From Progne subis subis (Eukaryota; Chordata; Aves; Passeriformes; Hirundinidae): 64,000 nucleotides of DNA. Where the stretch lies: assembly GCA_022316685.1 (NCBI GenBank), contig JAKJHU010000107.1, forward strand, positions 124,001-188,000, read 5' to 3'. Below the pieces are notes generated by a model. That model saw only the letters and a list, made by a program, of their open reading frames with translations, searched no databases and had not been told where the DNA came from. Shown here one piece after another: positions 37,101-52,100 of the stretch (positions are counted from its first letter, which is position 1; every line of letters begins with the position of its first letter). The position numbers and the translations under genes are program-made.

Positions 37101-40100
37101 CTTGCGTGTATGTTTCAATGCAGTCGAAAGGCTGAGAGTCTCACAAGAAGCTGCAGACATTGTTCATCTCCCCTCCTTTCAGGCCTTGAGTCACACTGAG
37201 TGGCTTTCATGGTTGGTGCAGAGTTTCAGGGCAAAACTGAGCCAACATCTGTAGATGTCATCATAGACATCTGTACTTGAACTCAGGGTCTGTGTGTTTC
37301 TCTCCAGTGGGTGAAAGGGTAGCCCAGAGTGACTGGCTTGCACACTGCATGGCTGATACAATCAGATGAACGCCTTCCTGAAAGCTTTATCCAATTTTCA
37401 GTATGTTCATAACATGCTGAGAGTGACTTTAGCTGTCCTCACATTTAGCTGTTCTCGCTAGTTTGAATGAAGGCATTTGCATTTCTTCAGTGTTATAATC
37501 TGATCATTTCACTTACTTATTTGCAGAGCCTAGGAGTGTAAAATTTTGCTCTGATAATTAGAATTTCAGGGTACTGTGGTAAAAATGGCAATAATGTCAA
37601 TTTCTAGAATAGTTATAATGCTTATTTTTCAAGCTAACTAAAGTACCAGTATGTGACAGATTAATGGAGATGCTTTCAATCAAAAGTGATGCAGAATGAA
37701 TTTAATCATAAATGTGCATAGCTGTATTGTGTTTACATTTGCTAGAATTAGTGTTTTAATTGACTGCTTAGTTGTTTGGAAAGGAATGGATGATGTCACA
37801 TTAATATTATTAAAGAATAGTTTTCTGTCTCTTGCTTTTTGTACAGAGTACAGTAACAGATTTTTGTTGTGAAAGCTGCTAAGTTTGTATGCTTTTTATA
37901 TAAATGAATATTAATGTTCTAGGTAGCTTCAACTGTACAGCCAGACATCAGTTAAACAGTACTGCTGTAATCCGAAAAAGTGCTGGATTCTTGTTACAAT
38001 TTGATCACATTTTTCAGGAATAAATACTGTCTTAGCGTGATAATGAGTGGTTTTCAGTTTGGACATTCAAAACCACATATTATTTAGACTTTAGCCTTTT
38101 GTATCTACAGAGTTTATTTTGGGTTTTCGGTTTCATTAGCAGATTATTTTAGTAGATCCATTTCTGGCTGCATCCAGGACTCCAGGTGCAGCTACTCCAG
38201 TGCAGAGCAGAGCAGGACAATCCCCTACCCTGTGCCTGATGCACCCCAGGACACAGAGACTTGGCCCTGGAACAGGCAAGCCTGGGTTGTCAGTACAAGA
38301 CAAGGTTTTGTGCTTTTAGCTAGGGCTTTAAAAAATAGCTAAAGAATATTTTTAAGGAAACAGACCAATAAGGTACAATTTGTGTTTTCCTGAGCTGTGG
38401 ATGTAAAGTTCTGGGTTTTTTCTGTTTGTTGCTGTGGAGGGTTTTTCTCCTCTCTCGTCTCTTCTTTTTTTGTCTTTGTGGCAAATTGGATTATACTTGT
38501 ACATATCCAGAAATGGAGGAGGACTTTTAAGTAATGTACTGTAGGAGACGTTGCTGTCAAACATTTATTTTAATTTATAAGATCTGAATTTGAAACTATA
38601 TTTCAAAACTCAGGAAGGAAAGAAAGCTGAAACACAGAACATACAGGAAGTTGGAAGCAGGGACGTACTTAATAATGGAGAGGCAACCCTAGAATCATTT
38701 GAATGACACTGTAACAAAAAAATTCTGGTTAGATTAAGAGATGTATTTATTAGCTGTGTGAGCTTAGTCTTCTTTTGTGTTTTACTGTTATTATTTTAGA
38801 GGTGTATTTGACCCATCAAGATTTATCATTGTGTGTTCTCTCTTGTGTGTCTTCATTGTGTGCACTGTGAATACTGTGTCTGTAGTGGGCTGTCCTTCAC
38901 AGTTTTAACTCTAAGGATGCTTAAGTAACGTGGAGGAATGGAACACAAAGATTGATTTCACAAAGGTCATTCTATGAGTGTCTGGCACATCTACCTGTTC
39001 TGTGCTGACGTTCTAGAAGTCATTCTCATCCTTTAACAAATACTATTCCAAAAGTTAAATCTGCAACTTTTTATTCTTCATATTAAACTTCTACTTCCAG
39101 TTTTGCCAAATCATTATGTTGAAAAGTTTTGACTAACTGGGATTGTATAATAATTAAAAATAAACTATTTTGGTGACATTTCATAGGAATTAATAGTTCT
39201 TAGCTGTGCTAGAAGAAAAAAAGGAAATCATGTGGTGAATTTTTTATGTTGTGTTAATAAGGCTAACGATGCAGCTCTAAATATGCAGAAAGAGAGATCT
39301 GCAGTGTTAAGACTTATTTTACATGAGGCATTAAATTATCCAGTATCTAGGTTGTTTAAACTAGATAGAAAGATCATCGCGCATACGTAAAGTGCTTTGT
39401 GAGGTCTGTGCCTCAGTGGAGGCAAGAGTATTAAGAGTGGCCTCTTAGGCTCCTCTAGTCCTGGCACAGCTCTAAAGCAGCTGCACTGTACTGTAGCCGT
39501 TTGTTAGGCCAGATGGCTTACAGCCCCTCACACCATTCATACTGAGGTGAGTCCTCACTTGGAATTGCAATGGGACTGCTTTGAGAAAGAGATGCTGCCA
39601 TCTCCAACCTCATCTGTGCACAGCAGTTTCTGTGCTGTACCTCAGGTCAAGATTGACAAAATAAGCAGAATTGCAACATGGTTTTCAGTGTCTTAATCTA
39701 AAATATGAAGTTCAATGAACCTTTAAGTATCAGATTAACTGCTTCCATTTTTCTGATATTTGTCCTAACAAAAAAAAAAAAAAAATCAAGTACTAATTGT
39801 GATTATGCAGCAGAACATGTGACTGATAGCACTGCATCCTTTTTAAAAGTATTGTTTAGTAATGAGGGATAAAAGCAGAACTCACTTTTTTTTTCTGGTG
39901 TGTTTCAGATGGTGGTAAAAACCTTCATGGATATGGACCAGGACTCAGAAGATGAGAAGCAGCAGTATCTCCCATTAGCCTTGCACCTTGCATCTGAATT
40001 CTTCCTCAGGAATCCTAATAAAGATGTGCGCCTCCTTGTAGCATGTTGCTTGGCTGATATCTTTCGTATTTATGCTCCTGAAGCTCCATATACTTCCCAT

Positions 40101-43100
40101 GACAAACTTAAGGTAAAAATGCTTCATAAAATAAAGGCTTTTCTCCTTCCTTATTCTTACTGAAGAAAATATAAACGGCCTCCTCCCCCCAAAAAACCCA
40201 GACAAACCAAACAGTCCCCCCAACAACAACACCAGAAGTTTCTATTCCCATGTGCACTGATTTTTAGTTTTAATAAAGAGAAGTTGCTTTAATCCTGTAA
40301 GTCACTGTAGTACTTCAGGGCCAGAGATGTGTAAAGGAATGCTAGATGGCCAGTATCTGTGCTAGTGATAGCTTTCTGTCAGTGCCTAAAAAAGACCATT
40401 TAATGTTCTCACATTATGAGTTTGAAAATGATGATAGATGTCATTACTAAAGGACTGTATTTTTACTATCTGCTGAATCAAGCTTGCAAACTTTGTTTTT
40501 TGACAGGACATATTCTTGTTTATTACAAGACAATTAAAAGGCTTGGAGGACACGAAGAGCCCTCAATTTAACAGATACTTTTACTTGTTAGAGGTAATAC
40601 AATAGTTGTAACTTTCAGTGAATGATGTTAGCCCTGTAAGCCTAAGAAGTGTAATTGCTCGTTCTCCTGATGTGCCAGTATGCCTGGCAAATTTCTTGTA
40701 TTTTGTAAGTCACACCACTCTCATTAAAGTTCAGTGAATTTCTTCTTTTAGTACTTAAAATGCTGTTTGTGTTTAATAAGTTTATCAGTCTGCAGTTGAC
40801 GACATGTTAAAACAATTGGTATTTATTAAAATTTATTTTATTAAATTTATTATGGAATTTATTACAATTCTATACATTGGGGGGGTTTATCAAGAGAGAA
40901 AATTTCAAATGCTGATTAAAATGTAAATGGCCCTGTATTGGTGATAGGAGGAGGAATGTAAGATTTTTGCTTTAAAAACACTGCGAAATCATACTCTTGA
41001 CAAGAACTGAGTGGTGGGGTTCAATGTGCTTTTAGAAATAGTATTACATTTATAAACAAGATATTTGATGTTTAAAACATGATGTTTAAAATTGTATTGT
41101 TTCATAGCATGAAGAAAAAATAAGGTCTTATTATATTAACAAATTCTGTCAATCGGCTTTTATACTTAAGAAAACAGATCTTTCTGGATATATGTTGCAA
41201 ATCCCCTCTGTGTTAGGAGCTATTTATATGCAAAGCAAATATCCAGTCTCTTTCCCCAAACCATTTACATGTACTGTATATTATTTTTCCTTAAATAGAA
41301 AAAACCCATTGCTAACATGATTATGTTACTTAATGTGAGGTTGTACTAGCGTAAATATCCTAATTTTTGTTTCAGAATTTAGCTTGGGTCAAATCTTACA
41401 ACATCTGCTTTGAGTTGGAAGATTGCAATGAAATTTTTATTCAGCTTTTTAGGACTCTTTTTTCAGTTATCAAGTAAGTTGAATGGCTTCCATTATATTA
41501 ACTGTTAAAATATCATCAGGTTTGGGGGTAGACTTAATCGTTGCATAGTCTGCAGATAAATATGTTTGAACAGAAGTCAATATCCCTAAATGAAGAGCTA
41601 CCAAAAAAGCAAATGAGTGTGAACTACTGACATTATGGAGGGGTGTGTGTCTGAAAGTGATGTCTTTTAAAATAGTTGTCCATGTTACATTGGTTTTAGT
41701 AAATAGTTAGTAAAATAGCTTTGAAATGTGGAGAGTGTAAGGGAGAGCAAGTTGGACAACATTAGATGTTGTTTCTTGATTGTACTGTTAGTATTTGTCA
41801 GCATCTGAGAATTTAATATTGGTAATATTCTTTCTGATCTTAGTAATAGCCACAACCAGAAGGTACAAATGCATATGCTGGATTTGATGAGTTCTATCAT
41901 CATGGAAGGCGATGGAGTAACTCAGGAGCTGCTGGACTCAATTTTGATTAACCTCATTCCTGCACACAAGGTCTGCCAAGTAAAATATTATCATAATATA
42001 CTGTTGTAATAACAATAATTCTTACTGTCTTTTGTATATTATTTATCTCTTTATACACTTTAGCTATCATGACTGTTTTATTTTCTCACATTCATTTGGT
42101 AACTACCTGGTGCTGTTGGAGAGCTCTGTCTAGATTATTCAATACCAAGAGATTGTGCCACCTCAGTATCTCTGTACTGAAACAAAAATAAAGTGTTTTA
42201 AAGCAAATATAATAGGGAATCACCTCTGGAGGATTGTAGGTAGTTGGTTGTTTTGCTTTTGGGATATGTTGGGTTTTTTTTAATAGAGAAGATATTTAAT
42301 ATTTTTGAATTTAAAAAAAGAGGGGCGGGGGTAAGATATGTCCAAGACTTCTGTGGTGTCTTGCTGTTCTCCCCAGCTTGCCGGTCAGACTTGACACAAC
42401 TGGGAAGGTGCAGCTTCGCACCCCTTCCATTGTCTTTCTTCATTTAATTCATTTATAGGGAACAAAGTGCCACAGAACACACACGCATTCCATTTCCTAG
42501 AAGAATTTTACATTCCTTGAAGAGGGAATCACTGGGTCTGCACTCGAGCTTTTAAAGTACCTTTACTGTAATAACTTAATAAATTTTAAAAGAGAATAAA
42601 CATATCTCCTTTAGCTGTGAGATAAGGGAAAATGAGGTGCAGGCTGGTGGTGCTTTACACTGACCAAGAAAATTCCCTTGCTGAAACACTTGTGCTTATC
42701 AAAAATAGTATGGAGTACTGTAAGTTTCAGTTATTAATTACAGCAGATGAACTGTGCTCTGATTACCAAGTATGTGTTTCTGTTTGTTCATTTGTTAATT
42801 TAAAATGATTGCAAAAATTAGGCAAGTCCATCGATGACTGCATGATTGAATTAGTATACAAAAACGGGGATTACTGATTTGGTTGCATAGAGGGAGAATT
42901 CATGGAAATGTGTAGCATGGGATTGACTAGGCTGTGGGCATTGTCATTTACGTGTGAAATTCTTATCAAGCTTATACAAGTATCTATTGTTGGAGATGTT
43001 TGCATTCCTTCTGTCATAATCATGGGACAGGAATATCATTCCATCAAATGATTTTTATTGACAGCAATGAGATAATGTCTTACTGAAACTGCTAACACAG

Positions 43101-46100
43101 GGCCTCTTACAATAAAAGTCCTTGTGAGGATACACTGTTCTTTGTAAGTTGCTTATAGTGAATTACAGGCAGTAGATAGGAGGAATGGAAGTGGAGAGTG
43201 GTGATCTGAGGTGATACTGTTAAGTGGTGTGCATTGATCTGAGGGTACAAAAGCCCAGTAAAACCTTGTACAACTTAGCAGTGTGTTGTGGCTTACTTGA
43301 TTACTTGATTTAGGCAAAGTAAAAGTGAATGTGATCCTTTAATGTTAACGTTGTTATAGTTTTGCCTAATGAAGAAAATTCTTGAACAAGGCTCTGATAA
43401 AGAGGGGGTAAACTTGGTTGTAAGTATTGGGTTGTAATGCATATTTGATATCACTTAGAGGACTGGCTGCTGCCCCTGCCAGCTCTTGGTCATGACTGAG
43501 CAAATAATATCCTGTAGTCAGTGCTCAGTATTGTAATTTGGTCAGTATGTCAGTGTGTGTTACTTTGTTTCCTGTAACAACAGCACTTAAACGACTGCTT
43601 TACCATGGTAGTTAAAAAAAACCCCACCAACCAGAATGTTCTTTTGTCTGATCTGCCCAGCAGAGTTTGACTGTTGTAACTATGTTCTCCTTTCATGAAC
43701 ACATCTCCAAGAAAATTCCATTATTTTATTGCTTGTCTTTAGATATGTAAATGAGAAGCATTATAGCCTTAAGATCACAGTTGATTTTCTTATAGAATGC
43801 ATACAATAGCACTACTTGGAGGTCCATGCAGAGCAGTCAAATACCAGTCATTCTCTGCTATGACATAAGAAAAATATCACTCTGGCAAGATTGATGGAAG
43901 TTTGTCTTTGTAAAGAAGATGAAACAATGTGTTTTGGAGTCTGGTTTTGGTTTTGTTTTTTTTTTTTTTTAATTAGATGTGATGTACAGCCTACCTCCAA
44001 ATCTAGATTATATTAATTTGTACATCCATTCATAGTACAGTGATAGCGGGGTGTACATTGTTCTCTGTGTGTGCTAATGTGACTCTCATCTAGTAAATCC
44101 AGGTTTTCAATAGCAGTAGAATGTTACATTTTGCTCACATTTTGACCTGTGGCCTCAAACTGTAGTTGTTTTTATTAACTTCAAAAGTAGTGCTATTCAG
44201 TGAATATTTTTCTTCCCAGTCTTACATAAGTTATTCCTTAAAAACACTTGCGTGTGTTAAAAATCTGTATTTTCTTCTGCATGTTCTGTAGTATGGGTAA
44301 TCCAGATTCACAGGGTTTCTTTTCTCCTAAAAGTTGAAATAGTTGATTATTTGTTTTATCAAGTTATATATTACTTTTCTAAGCTATTTTGGTGTTTGGT
44401 TCTTCGGTATTGTGGTGTTCTGCGTTTGTGTGTGTATTTGGATTGTTGCTTTGGTTGTCTGTAAGAAACTGTACTGAAGATCCATAGAAAATATATTTTA
44501 AAGTTTGAGATTGGCAGTCCTTTAGTTTATAACCAGCATACCAGTCAACAAGATTTTAATCATGGCTAGGTTCAGGGAAAAAGCGTTGGGATATTTTTTG
44601 AGAAGAATTCATGCAAATCGGTCTGTCTTCTTTAATGAGACATCAGTTTAGTGCTGCGGTGACTGAGGAGATAATTTGTTTGAGCCTTTGGCCACTTGTT
44701 TTTCTTTGCTATCTGTTGATGTCTTTGTCATCCCATTAGTTAAAAGAACATGAGGGAGTTGTTCTCAATGTAGACTTGCCAAATACCATATTTCCAAGAA
44801 TCAGTCATCCCTAGGTGTTACCTGCCTTTTGTCTGCAGTAATTTGTAATTTTCAGGGCAATCAGCTCATCCATACTTTTTTTTTTTTTTTTTTTTTTTTT
44901 TCCCCCTCCAGGCTTCATTAATCCTTAATGATAAGAGCTACTGCATATGGGATTTGTACAGACTTGGACAGTCAAGTTTTTCAGATGTGCAATTACATTC
45001 TTTTTCTTACTCAAGAGCAATATAAACAATTTTCAGATTTGTCATGTTACAATCAAATGCTTACTTGGAAAGTAACTGTTAAGTCTGCCCGAGTGCAGTT
45101 GCTTTCTGTAGTCTCACTGTGGGCTGTCTCAGAGCGTAAGGTACAGTCTGTGGAGAAGTCAATCCACAGTTTTACTCTGTAGAAAAGGCTGAACTTGCTA
45201 CAGAGTGTACCTTTAATGAGTATGTGAGGGGCAAACAAAACCACACTGAAATATTAATTTAAATTCGTTCATTCTTCAGTGCCAGATTTGGTCAATGTAA
45301 ATTTTCAGAGTATGGACGTATGATAATGTTTCTTCAAAATCTGTTATTGCATGTGAAAACTCTATAAAATTTTATTATATTTTATTTCAGAACCTTAACA
45401 AACAAGCGTTTGATCTTGCAAAAGTCCTGTTGAAAAGGACCGTCCAGACCATTGAACCGTGTATTGCCAATGTATGTAAATTAATTAATCCATGTTACTT
45501 GCAAGTCTTGATTTATTGGAGATTTGATGGGTATTTTTGTCCTTTTAAATACTGTTTATAGAAGCTGCTACAATTTTCCAAATAGAATATTGTTGGCTTG
45601 GTTGTTAAGTGTGTGGAGAATTTCAAATAAGCTAAGAGGAAATTAATTTTTATCCATCTCAGTCTAATGTTAAGCCTAAATCTAGGCTGTGAAAATGGTG
45701 ATCACCAAAAATCCTGTTACAACAAAGGAATTAATAGTTCATATGTCCAGCAACCGGACAGTCTCATTTCATACCAAGCTGCAGGATGTAGCATTTCAAA
45801 CTACTGGCTCTTTTCTTTCCCCTCCTAAACTTGCTATGACTTTTAGTCATAAAGAATAAAAGAACTATGTTTTTTACAGGGATTCAAATTATAATTCCTT
45901 CTTGTTGAATGTGAGTGCTGTACGTTCTGCCTATTAATACAGCTGCTGCAGTCTTTGATGGATGTGGTCTGATCCATTCTGTTGCCTTTCCTTGGTGCTG
46001 AAGCCAATAAAATGAATAAAATTCAGGGTAATTTAAAAGGGAATTAGGCAGATTCATAAAAGATTAATCAGTAAGTATTTGAAAGCTCAAGGAGTCTCAC

Positions 46101-49100
46101 AGTTACCACATTCCAATTCCCCAGGTTTTTTAAGCTTTGTAATTAGTCATATCTGGAAGCGGGATAGTGCATGAAGTAACCTTTGGGTTGATTTAATACT
46201 ATGCTCCTTACTTTCTTTTTCAAGTGTATGATAGCTTTTTTTGCTATTGCATTTGCACTGTTTAAATAATATTAACCCACAGTATCTAATAGGAAGTATT
46301 AAATTTTAATATACTTTATATAAATCAAAAAATAAATAATTCATAATTTGGACTACTTCAGTTTGTTTCTATTAGGTCACTAATGACCTTGATACCTTAC
46401 CCATCAAATACTGCAAGGCATAACATAAAGACATTTGACATTCTTTAAAATGGATTTGAAGCAGGGAACCTTTATTTTCAGCATTTGATGATCTTCACTT
46501 GGATTTGGTTTCGATTATAAGAAAATTTTTTAAGAATACTAACTTCTTTTGATCAGTGTTCTACTGGATGAATATGCATTTTAAGTTAACAATTCTTTTA
46601 TTAACCTGTTAATTTCCTTGGGAGATAGTTACTAAGATTTGAAATTAACGATTTGTCATGTATTAAGCTCTCTTGGTAGAATTAATAGAACTGAACTGAG
46701 AAGGTTGTTTGTAATATGCTTGACCCAAAACTGTAAGGGTGAAATGCTTTGATGTAATGAAGAAATTATGCCTTGAGTGCCTTCCATTACTATAAAGCCA
46801 TTAATGATACTATGTTAAAATAATTTTTTAAAATAATGTTTGCATCAATGAAGGAAAATATACTACATAATACTGTTTGTATTTTAGTTTTTTAACCAGG
46901 TTCTGGTACTGGGAAAGTCTTCAGTAAGTGACTTATCAGAACATGTGTTTGACTTGATACAAGAGCTTTTTGCCATTGATCCTCACTTACTGCTGTCTGT
47001 CATGCCACAGCTGGAATTCAAGCTGAAGGTGGGTTACAGTGTAGCTTTGGACAGTCAGTAAAATTTGTGGGGATATTAAAAATGCAAAGCTACAGATTGA
47101 ATAAGTGTTCTACTAGGGGGATAAAAATTCTGTATTTATTGCTTTATTTTGAAGGTAAATATAATATTAAAGAAGGGATACTTGTAATTTGTATGCTATT
47201 ACGTGCTTATTGTGCTTGCAAACATGTATTATGCACACAAAATATATATAATAATTATAATGATAAATTAGTGCAGTCAAATGCAAAAGCTTTATGTACT
47301 TAATCTTTGGATTACAGCGAAAATTTATAAAGTAATTAAGCTGTGGTTGGCTTATCTTACAAAATGCAAATGTGTTAGCTTCAGTATTGATTTGCAGAAT
47401 TTTCTTCTATGAAATAATGTTTTAATAATAGGGGAGTATTTCCTAATATTTTATCAGATTTGTTATCGTTAGCTAATAAGTCAGCTGACTGCTTTTGAAT
47501 CCTTGAAAATAGTTGATTTATCCTGATTTGGAATTCTGTGGGGGTTTTAATTAAAAAGCTGTTTGTCCTCCCTAAGATAGTAAGTGGACAAGAGAAATAA
47601 TTTTTTAAGTGTGGATGTACATGTAGGCTATGGTTGCAACAAACAAAAAAACCAAGAAATAGGTATTTGGTGAAATTACATGTAGCTTTCATTAGTGCAC
47701 ATGTGTTTATAACATCTTAATTTGTATCTTTTCCACACACATAAAATAGTCTTAAAAATGTTCTAAAACAAAACATTAATTGTTTATATTGTCAAATGTG
47801 TGTTAGAGTACTGTGTATGGATTTTTATTCCTCAAAGAGAAGGTCCTTCCAAAGCAGAGCCATTTATTCTGTGTCTGTAATACATTAGCTTAATAGGTAT
47901 TTGTGTATTTTGCCTCATATTAATCCAAAAAGATAATTAAAGAGAATGAGGATTATCAGAAATGTTTTCAAACTCAGGATTTAATCTAACTGTTCACAAA
48001 ACAGAAATAAAATTATTACTAAGGTATTATGGATAATGATTTACAGTTCCTTTTTCATGTTTTTATTTTTAGAGCAATGATGGGGAAGAACGTTTGGCTG
48101 TTGTTCGACTTCTGGCGAAACTCTTTGGCTCCAAAGATTCTGATCTGGCCACGCAAAATCGACCTCTTTGGCAGTGCTTTCTTGGGCGGTAAGGAAATGG
48201 GATAGAATTCTGAATTTCTGTTCTTCCTTTATGTTCTTTGTCTCTTTTCTTACAGTATTGCATTTTTCATTGTCTTTTTAGAGGATGTAAATCTCTGTAT
48301 TTGAAAAAGCTACTTTATTAAATCTTCAAAGCACAAAACTGCATACAGTTACATTTTAGAAGGAAGAAACCTGGAGGACTGCTGCTATATTGCTATCAGC
48401 TATGGGCATATAAGTTAGATAGACAACACATTATATACGTAGCAGAATTTACATGACAGCTATGCCAGCATTGTCTGAAACTTCATACTGTTCAGCTGTA
48501 TCTGCAGCTGTTTTGCTTGGCATTTATCTTTGAGTGAAGGGATAGTTTCTTTTACACAGATGTACAAGTTCGTGATTTTTTTAAAAAATGAATGTTTTCA
48601 AATGGTTCCTGTTGATGCTAATTTACATTTTTTTATAATTTTATGCATGTATACGCACACACACAGTTGACATTTTATGGAGAACTGTGTTCAGAAGTCA
48701 GTGGGCAAAATCCACTGGGTCAACATTTTATCCACATACACCATATTTATTCTTTAATTTTAGTCCTGACTGAATTTACAAGAAACAACGAATACTTGTA
48801 TGAGGTACATTATGGAGATGAATTCAAAACATTTATATTCTCTAGTTTTGTCATATAAAAATATTTTAATAGTTAACATACTATCAACACATGCTATTAA
48901 GTAGAGACTAATACTGATTTGCAAAGCTAATTAAAAATTAACATTCATCATCTTCTGTCCCTCTAGGTTCAATGATATCCATGTCCCTGTGAGATTAGAG
49001 AGTGTGAAATTCGCCAGTCATTGCTTAATGAACCATCCAGACTTAGCAAAAGACCTCACTGGTGAGATGCTCATACAGGGGTTTAGAATAATCTACAAAA

Positions 49101-52100
49101 TGAGCAAGGAACTGTGTAACTATTTTTGTACATAGCAGTGTAGTTCTGGAATGTATCGAGTCCAGTGTTTGATGCTGGGTGGAAGAGGTATCTGCTGAGT
49201 AATTAATTTCTGTTGAAGACAAGTGCTAGTTATAAGAAAGAGGAGGAGTGTGTGATTTTGAATGGACTTTGTCAGAGTGAGTCGTTAAGAACCTACCCAT
49301 TGCAGAATGAATTTTAAAGTAATTCAAGTTCTAAAGAAACTCTGGATGAGGCAAAGTAAATACGGGGCAACAACCTGACTTTATTTTCTAAACCAGTCAC
49401 TGAGTTCCCCACTACTGTGTTCCACTGAACATTCAGAAAATGCGTTTTTGCTGATCTTAACTATGAAATTTCTTCTTTCTCTACTGTATCATTTTAACCG
49501 TGAGAAGATTTTCAGGCTTAACTGAAAATACTGTTGTTTTTTGATGCAAGCTATCTTCAGTATTTTTGATTTATTACTTACATTTTTCACTCTGGAAATG
49601 AGAGTTTCTTTTCACTGTTTCTTCTCATTCCCATTTTACTTAAAATATATTCTAGTCAACTTTATTTCACTTTATTGCTTCTTGTAAATGAGATTGTCAT
49701 ACAAGTTATCACTCCTATGTTCTGATATTTACAGCTATCTAAATGTTTTATATTTAACACAGAAAAATATTGGAACAGATGTTTTCTGCGGTTAGCTCAG
49801 TATTTAATAGATTATATGGTTGTGATACATGACTGACTTTTAATTGTTTAAACATTATTAATCAGAATACATCACACCTATGTAAAAAAGCCAAGCTTCT
49901 CATTGTTTCTACTCAGAATATTTGAAGGTTAGATCACATGACCCAGAAGAAGCCATTCGACATGATGTTATTGTTACAATTATTACTGCGGGCAAGAGAG
50001 ATCTCTCTTTAGTCAATGACCAGCTGCTTGGCTTTGTAAGGGAAAGAACGCTGGACAAACGGGTAAGTGTTAATAGCATATTTTCAGCAATTACCTGCTT
50101 CTAATAAACTTTGGTAAAGCCACAGATTCAGAGAATCTTCGGAGTTGATTATTAACAAGAATACTGCCAGGAAAAAAATTAATGTTCTTACAAGAACGTC
50201 TTAATGAAAATTCCATATTATGGTGGCATCATTCAAGTGTTGTCAAGCAAACGGGGATCATTGACTTGTCATAAACACTGTTACATTGTAGGAACATAAG
50301 AATGGTCACACATGTTTAAGCCAAAGGTCACTATAACCCATTATAATCCTCACAGTGGTCAGTTTTGGCTTCCAGCAATTTGTGATTTAAGGATTTCTTA
50401 AGTCTGCTGGCCCACGTTCATAATAACTGTCAACAGAACTTTATTCCATGTATTTATCAAGTTCTTTCTTGAATTTGTTTGTACTTTAAAAGCCTCCATG
50501 GCATATGCATCAGTAAGTTCAGGTTTAATGCATGTTCGGGAAAAGTAACTTCACTTGTTTGCTTTGAAACTTGTCTGATAATTTGACAGGGTATGGTTCT
50601 TTGATTACATAAAATAATGAATATTCTTTAACTCATTTATATTTAATAAATATGAATACCATGTCTTCTCCAGTTTTTGTTTTCCATTTTGAAGAATCAT
50701 CTGATAAACTTCAACACAAGTTGATTGTTACATACTTCTGATCATTCTTGTCTGAATGTTACCTATCCTGTTGTAACTAAGATGACCAGACTTAGGAACA
50801 ATGTGCCACTCATCAGAACATCTGATTTTGAATGGCATTCACAGTTTGCACCACGTTGTGTGCATACTCATGATGTTTTTTTTCTTATTCTGAAACATTC
50901 TGTCCGTCTCTTCTATTTCTGAGCACTGAGCTGACAGTTTTGGAAAACATTCACGTTAACATCAGTGTTTTTCTTGAATAACTTTAGATGGCATACTAGC
51001 AAACACTGTACATACAGTGTTAATGCTAGTGGGAAAACCTGTCCTTAATCTGAATTCCTTCCATTTCATATCGTAACAATTGAGTAGCATGACATTTTTC
51101 TGCAATTCTTAATTATGATGTTGCATCTGACTACCTCAGTAAATTTTATACACACGGTTTGGTTAATTTTCTAATAATTTTTCATGTGTTAAATGTCAGA
51201 GATTCCTTTTTGACTCTCTCAGTAGGTTCCTTTCCTTCCCCTCATTGTGGAAACCAGTCATTTACTTCCACCCATTTCCCCCTATGTTTTAGTTAATAAT
51301 TAATTCACAACAGAATTTTTATTTAAAGGCCCTCTGGTACGAGACTGTGTTGGAAGTTTTTTGGGATCTTAATACATTTTACTGGTGTTCTTCTGGGTCT
51401 GCTAAGTTATTTTTTCTGAGATAAAACTTCCCATTGTATAAAGTTCAGTGACACATTTCCTTAACCTCTTTTTCAGTAGTGTCAGCTCTTTGTTGTTACT
51501 GTTTTATTTCAACCTATTTACCCATTCCAAATCAGGTGTTCTGATGAGCGGCACATTCTTCCTCTTCAGACTCTTTGGGTTCTTTCATAGTTTGCTGTCT
51601 TCAGTCTGTTTATGAATAGATTGCAATAACAGAAAAATTTGTATTCAGTATGTAATGTCTAAATTCCTGTAAAAGTCATAGATGGATTACCACCTGGTCT
51701 TAATGATTTTGTTCCTTCTTGCTTTATTTTTTTTTTTTTTCAATGTCTCTTAATGATACTTTAAAAAAACCTCTTCAGACCTCTCTCCTGGGTTAAATGT
51801 GTTTGTCTTTCAGCCATACAGAAAGGGTCTGGAAGGCTTCCTGCTTCTGGAAGCTTTGGTGAAGATGTTTAGTTAGTATGCGTTTAATAACTTCAGTTTG
51901 AAACTCTTGCCCATGCTTCATCAAGGATTTACTTTCGATTTACCAGAGCTTATACCATTTCCTGTTTACATTTTGTCGGATTTGGCTCCATGCTCTTTGG
52001 AGGGTGATACTTAATGGCAGACTTCTCTGTGCTATGTAGCCATGTTGATGGTTTTTTCCCTTATTATTGTGGGGGTTTTGATAGGCTATTAAAAGGATGC

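Larger units (their letters stand above)
10200..39908 (+). other. PDS5A: Intron 2 of PDS5A, 29.7 kb
   Basis: This is the largest intron seen, between a GTGAGC donor and a TTTTTCTGGTGTGTTTCAG acceptor. It contains homopolymer tracts, one solo LTR and two CR1 fragments, listed separately. The remaining sequence is AT-rich and shows no exon that joins in phase to PDS5A. Open frames of up to about 120 codons on either strand (for example 16050-16391 and 22105-22473, both minus) match no family I recognise. Confidence 0.9.

Noticed and set aside
44876..44945. Poly-T plus CCCCCTCCAG considered as an extra PDS5A exon acceptor
   Set aside because: The downstream sequence does not match PDS5A, and exons 6 and 7 already join without a gap.
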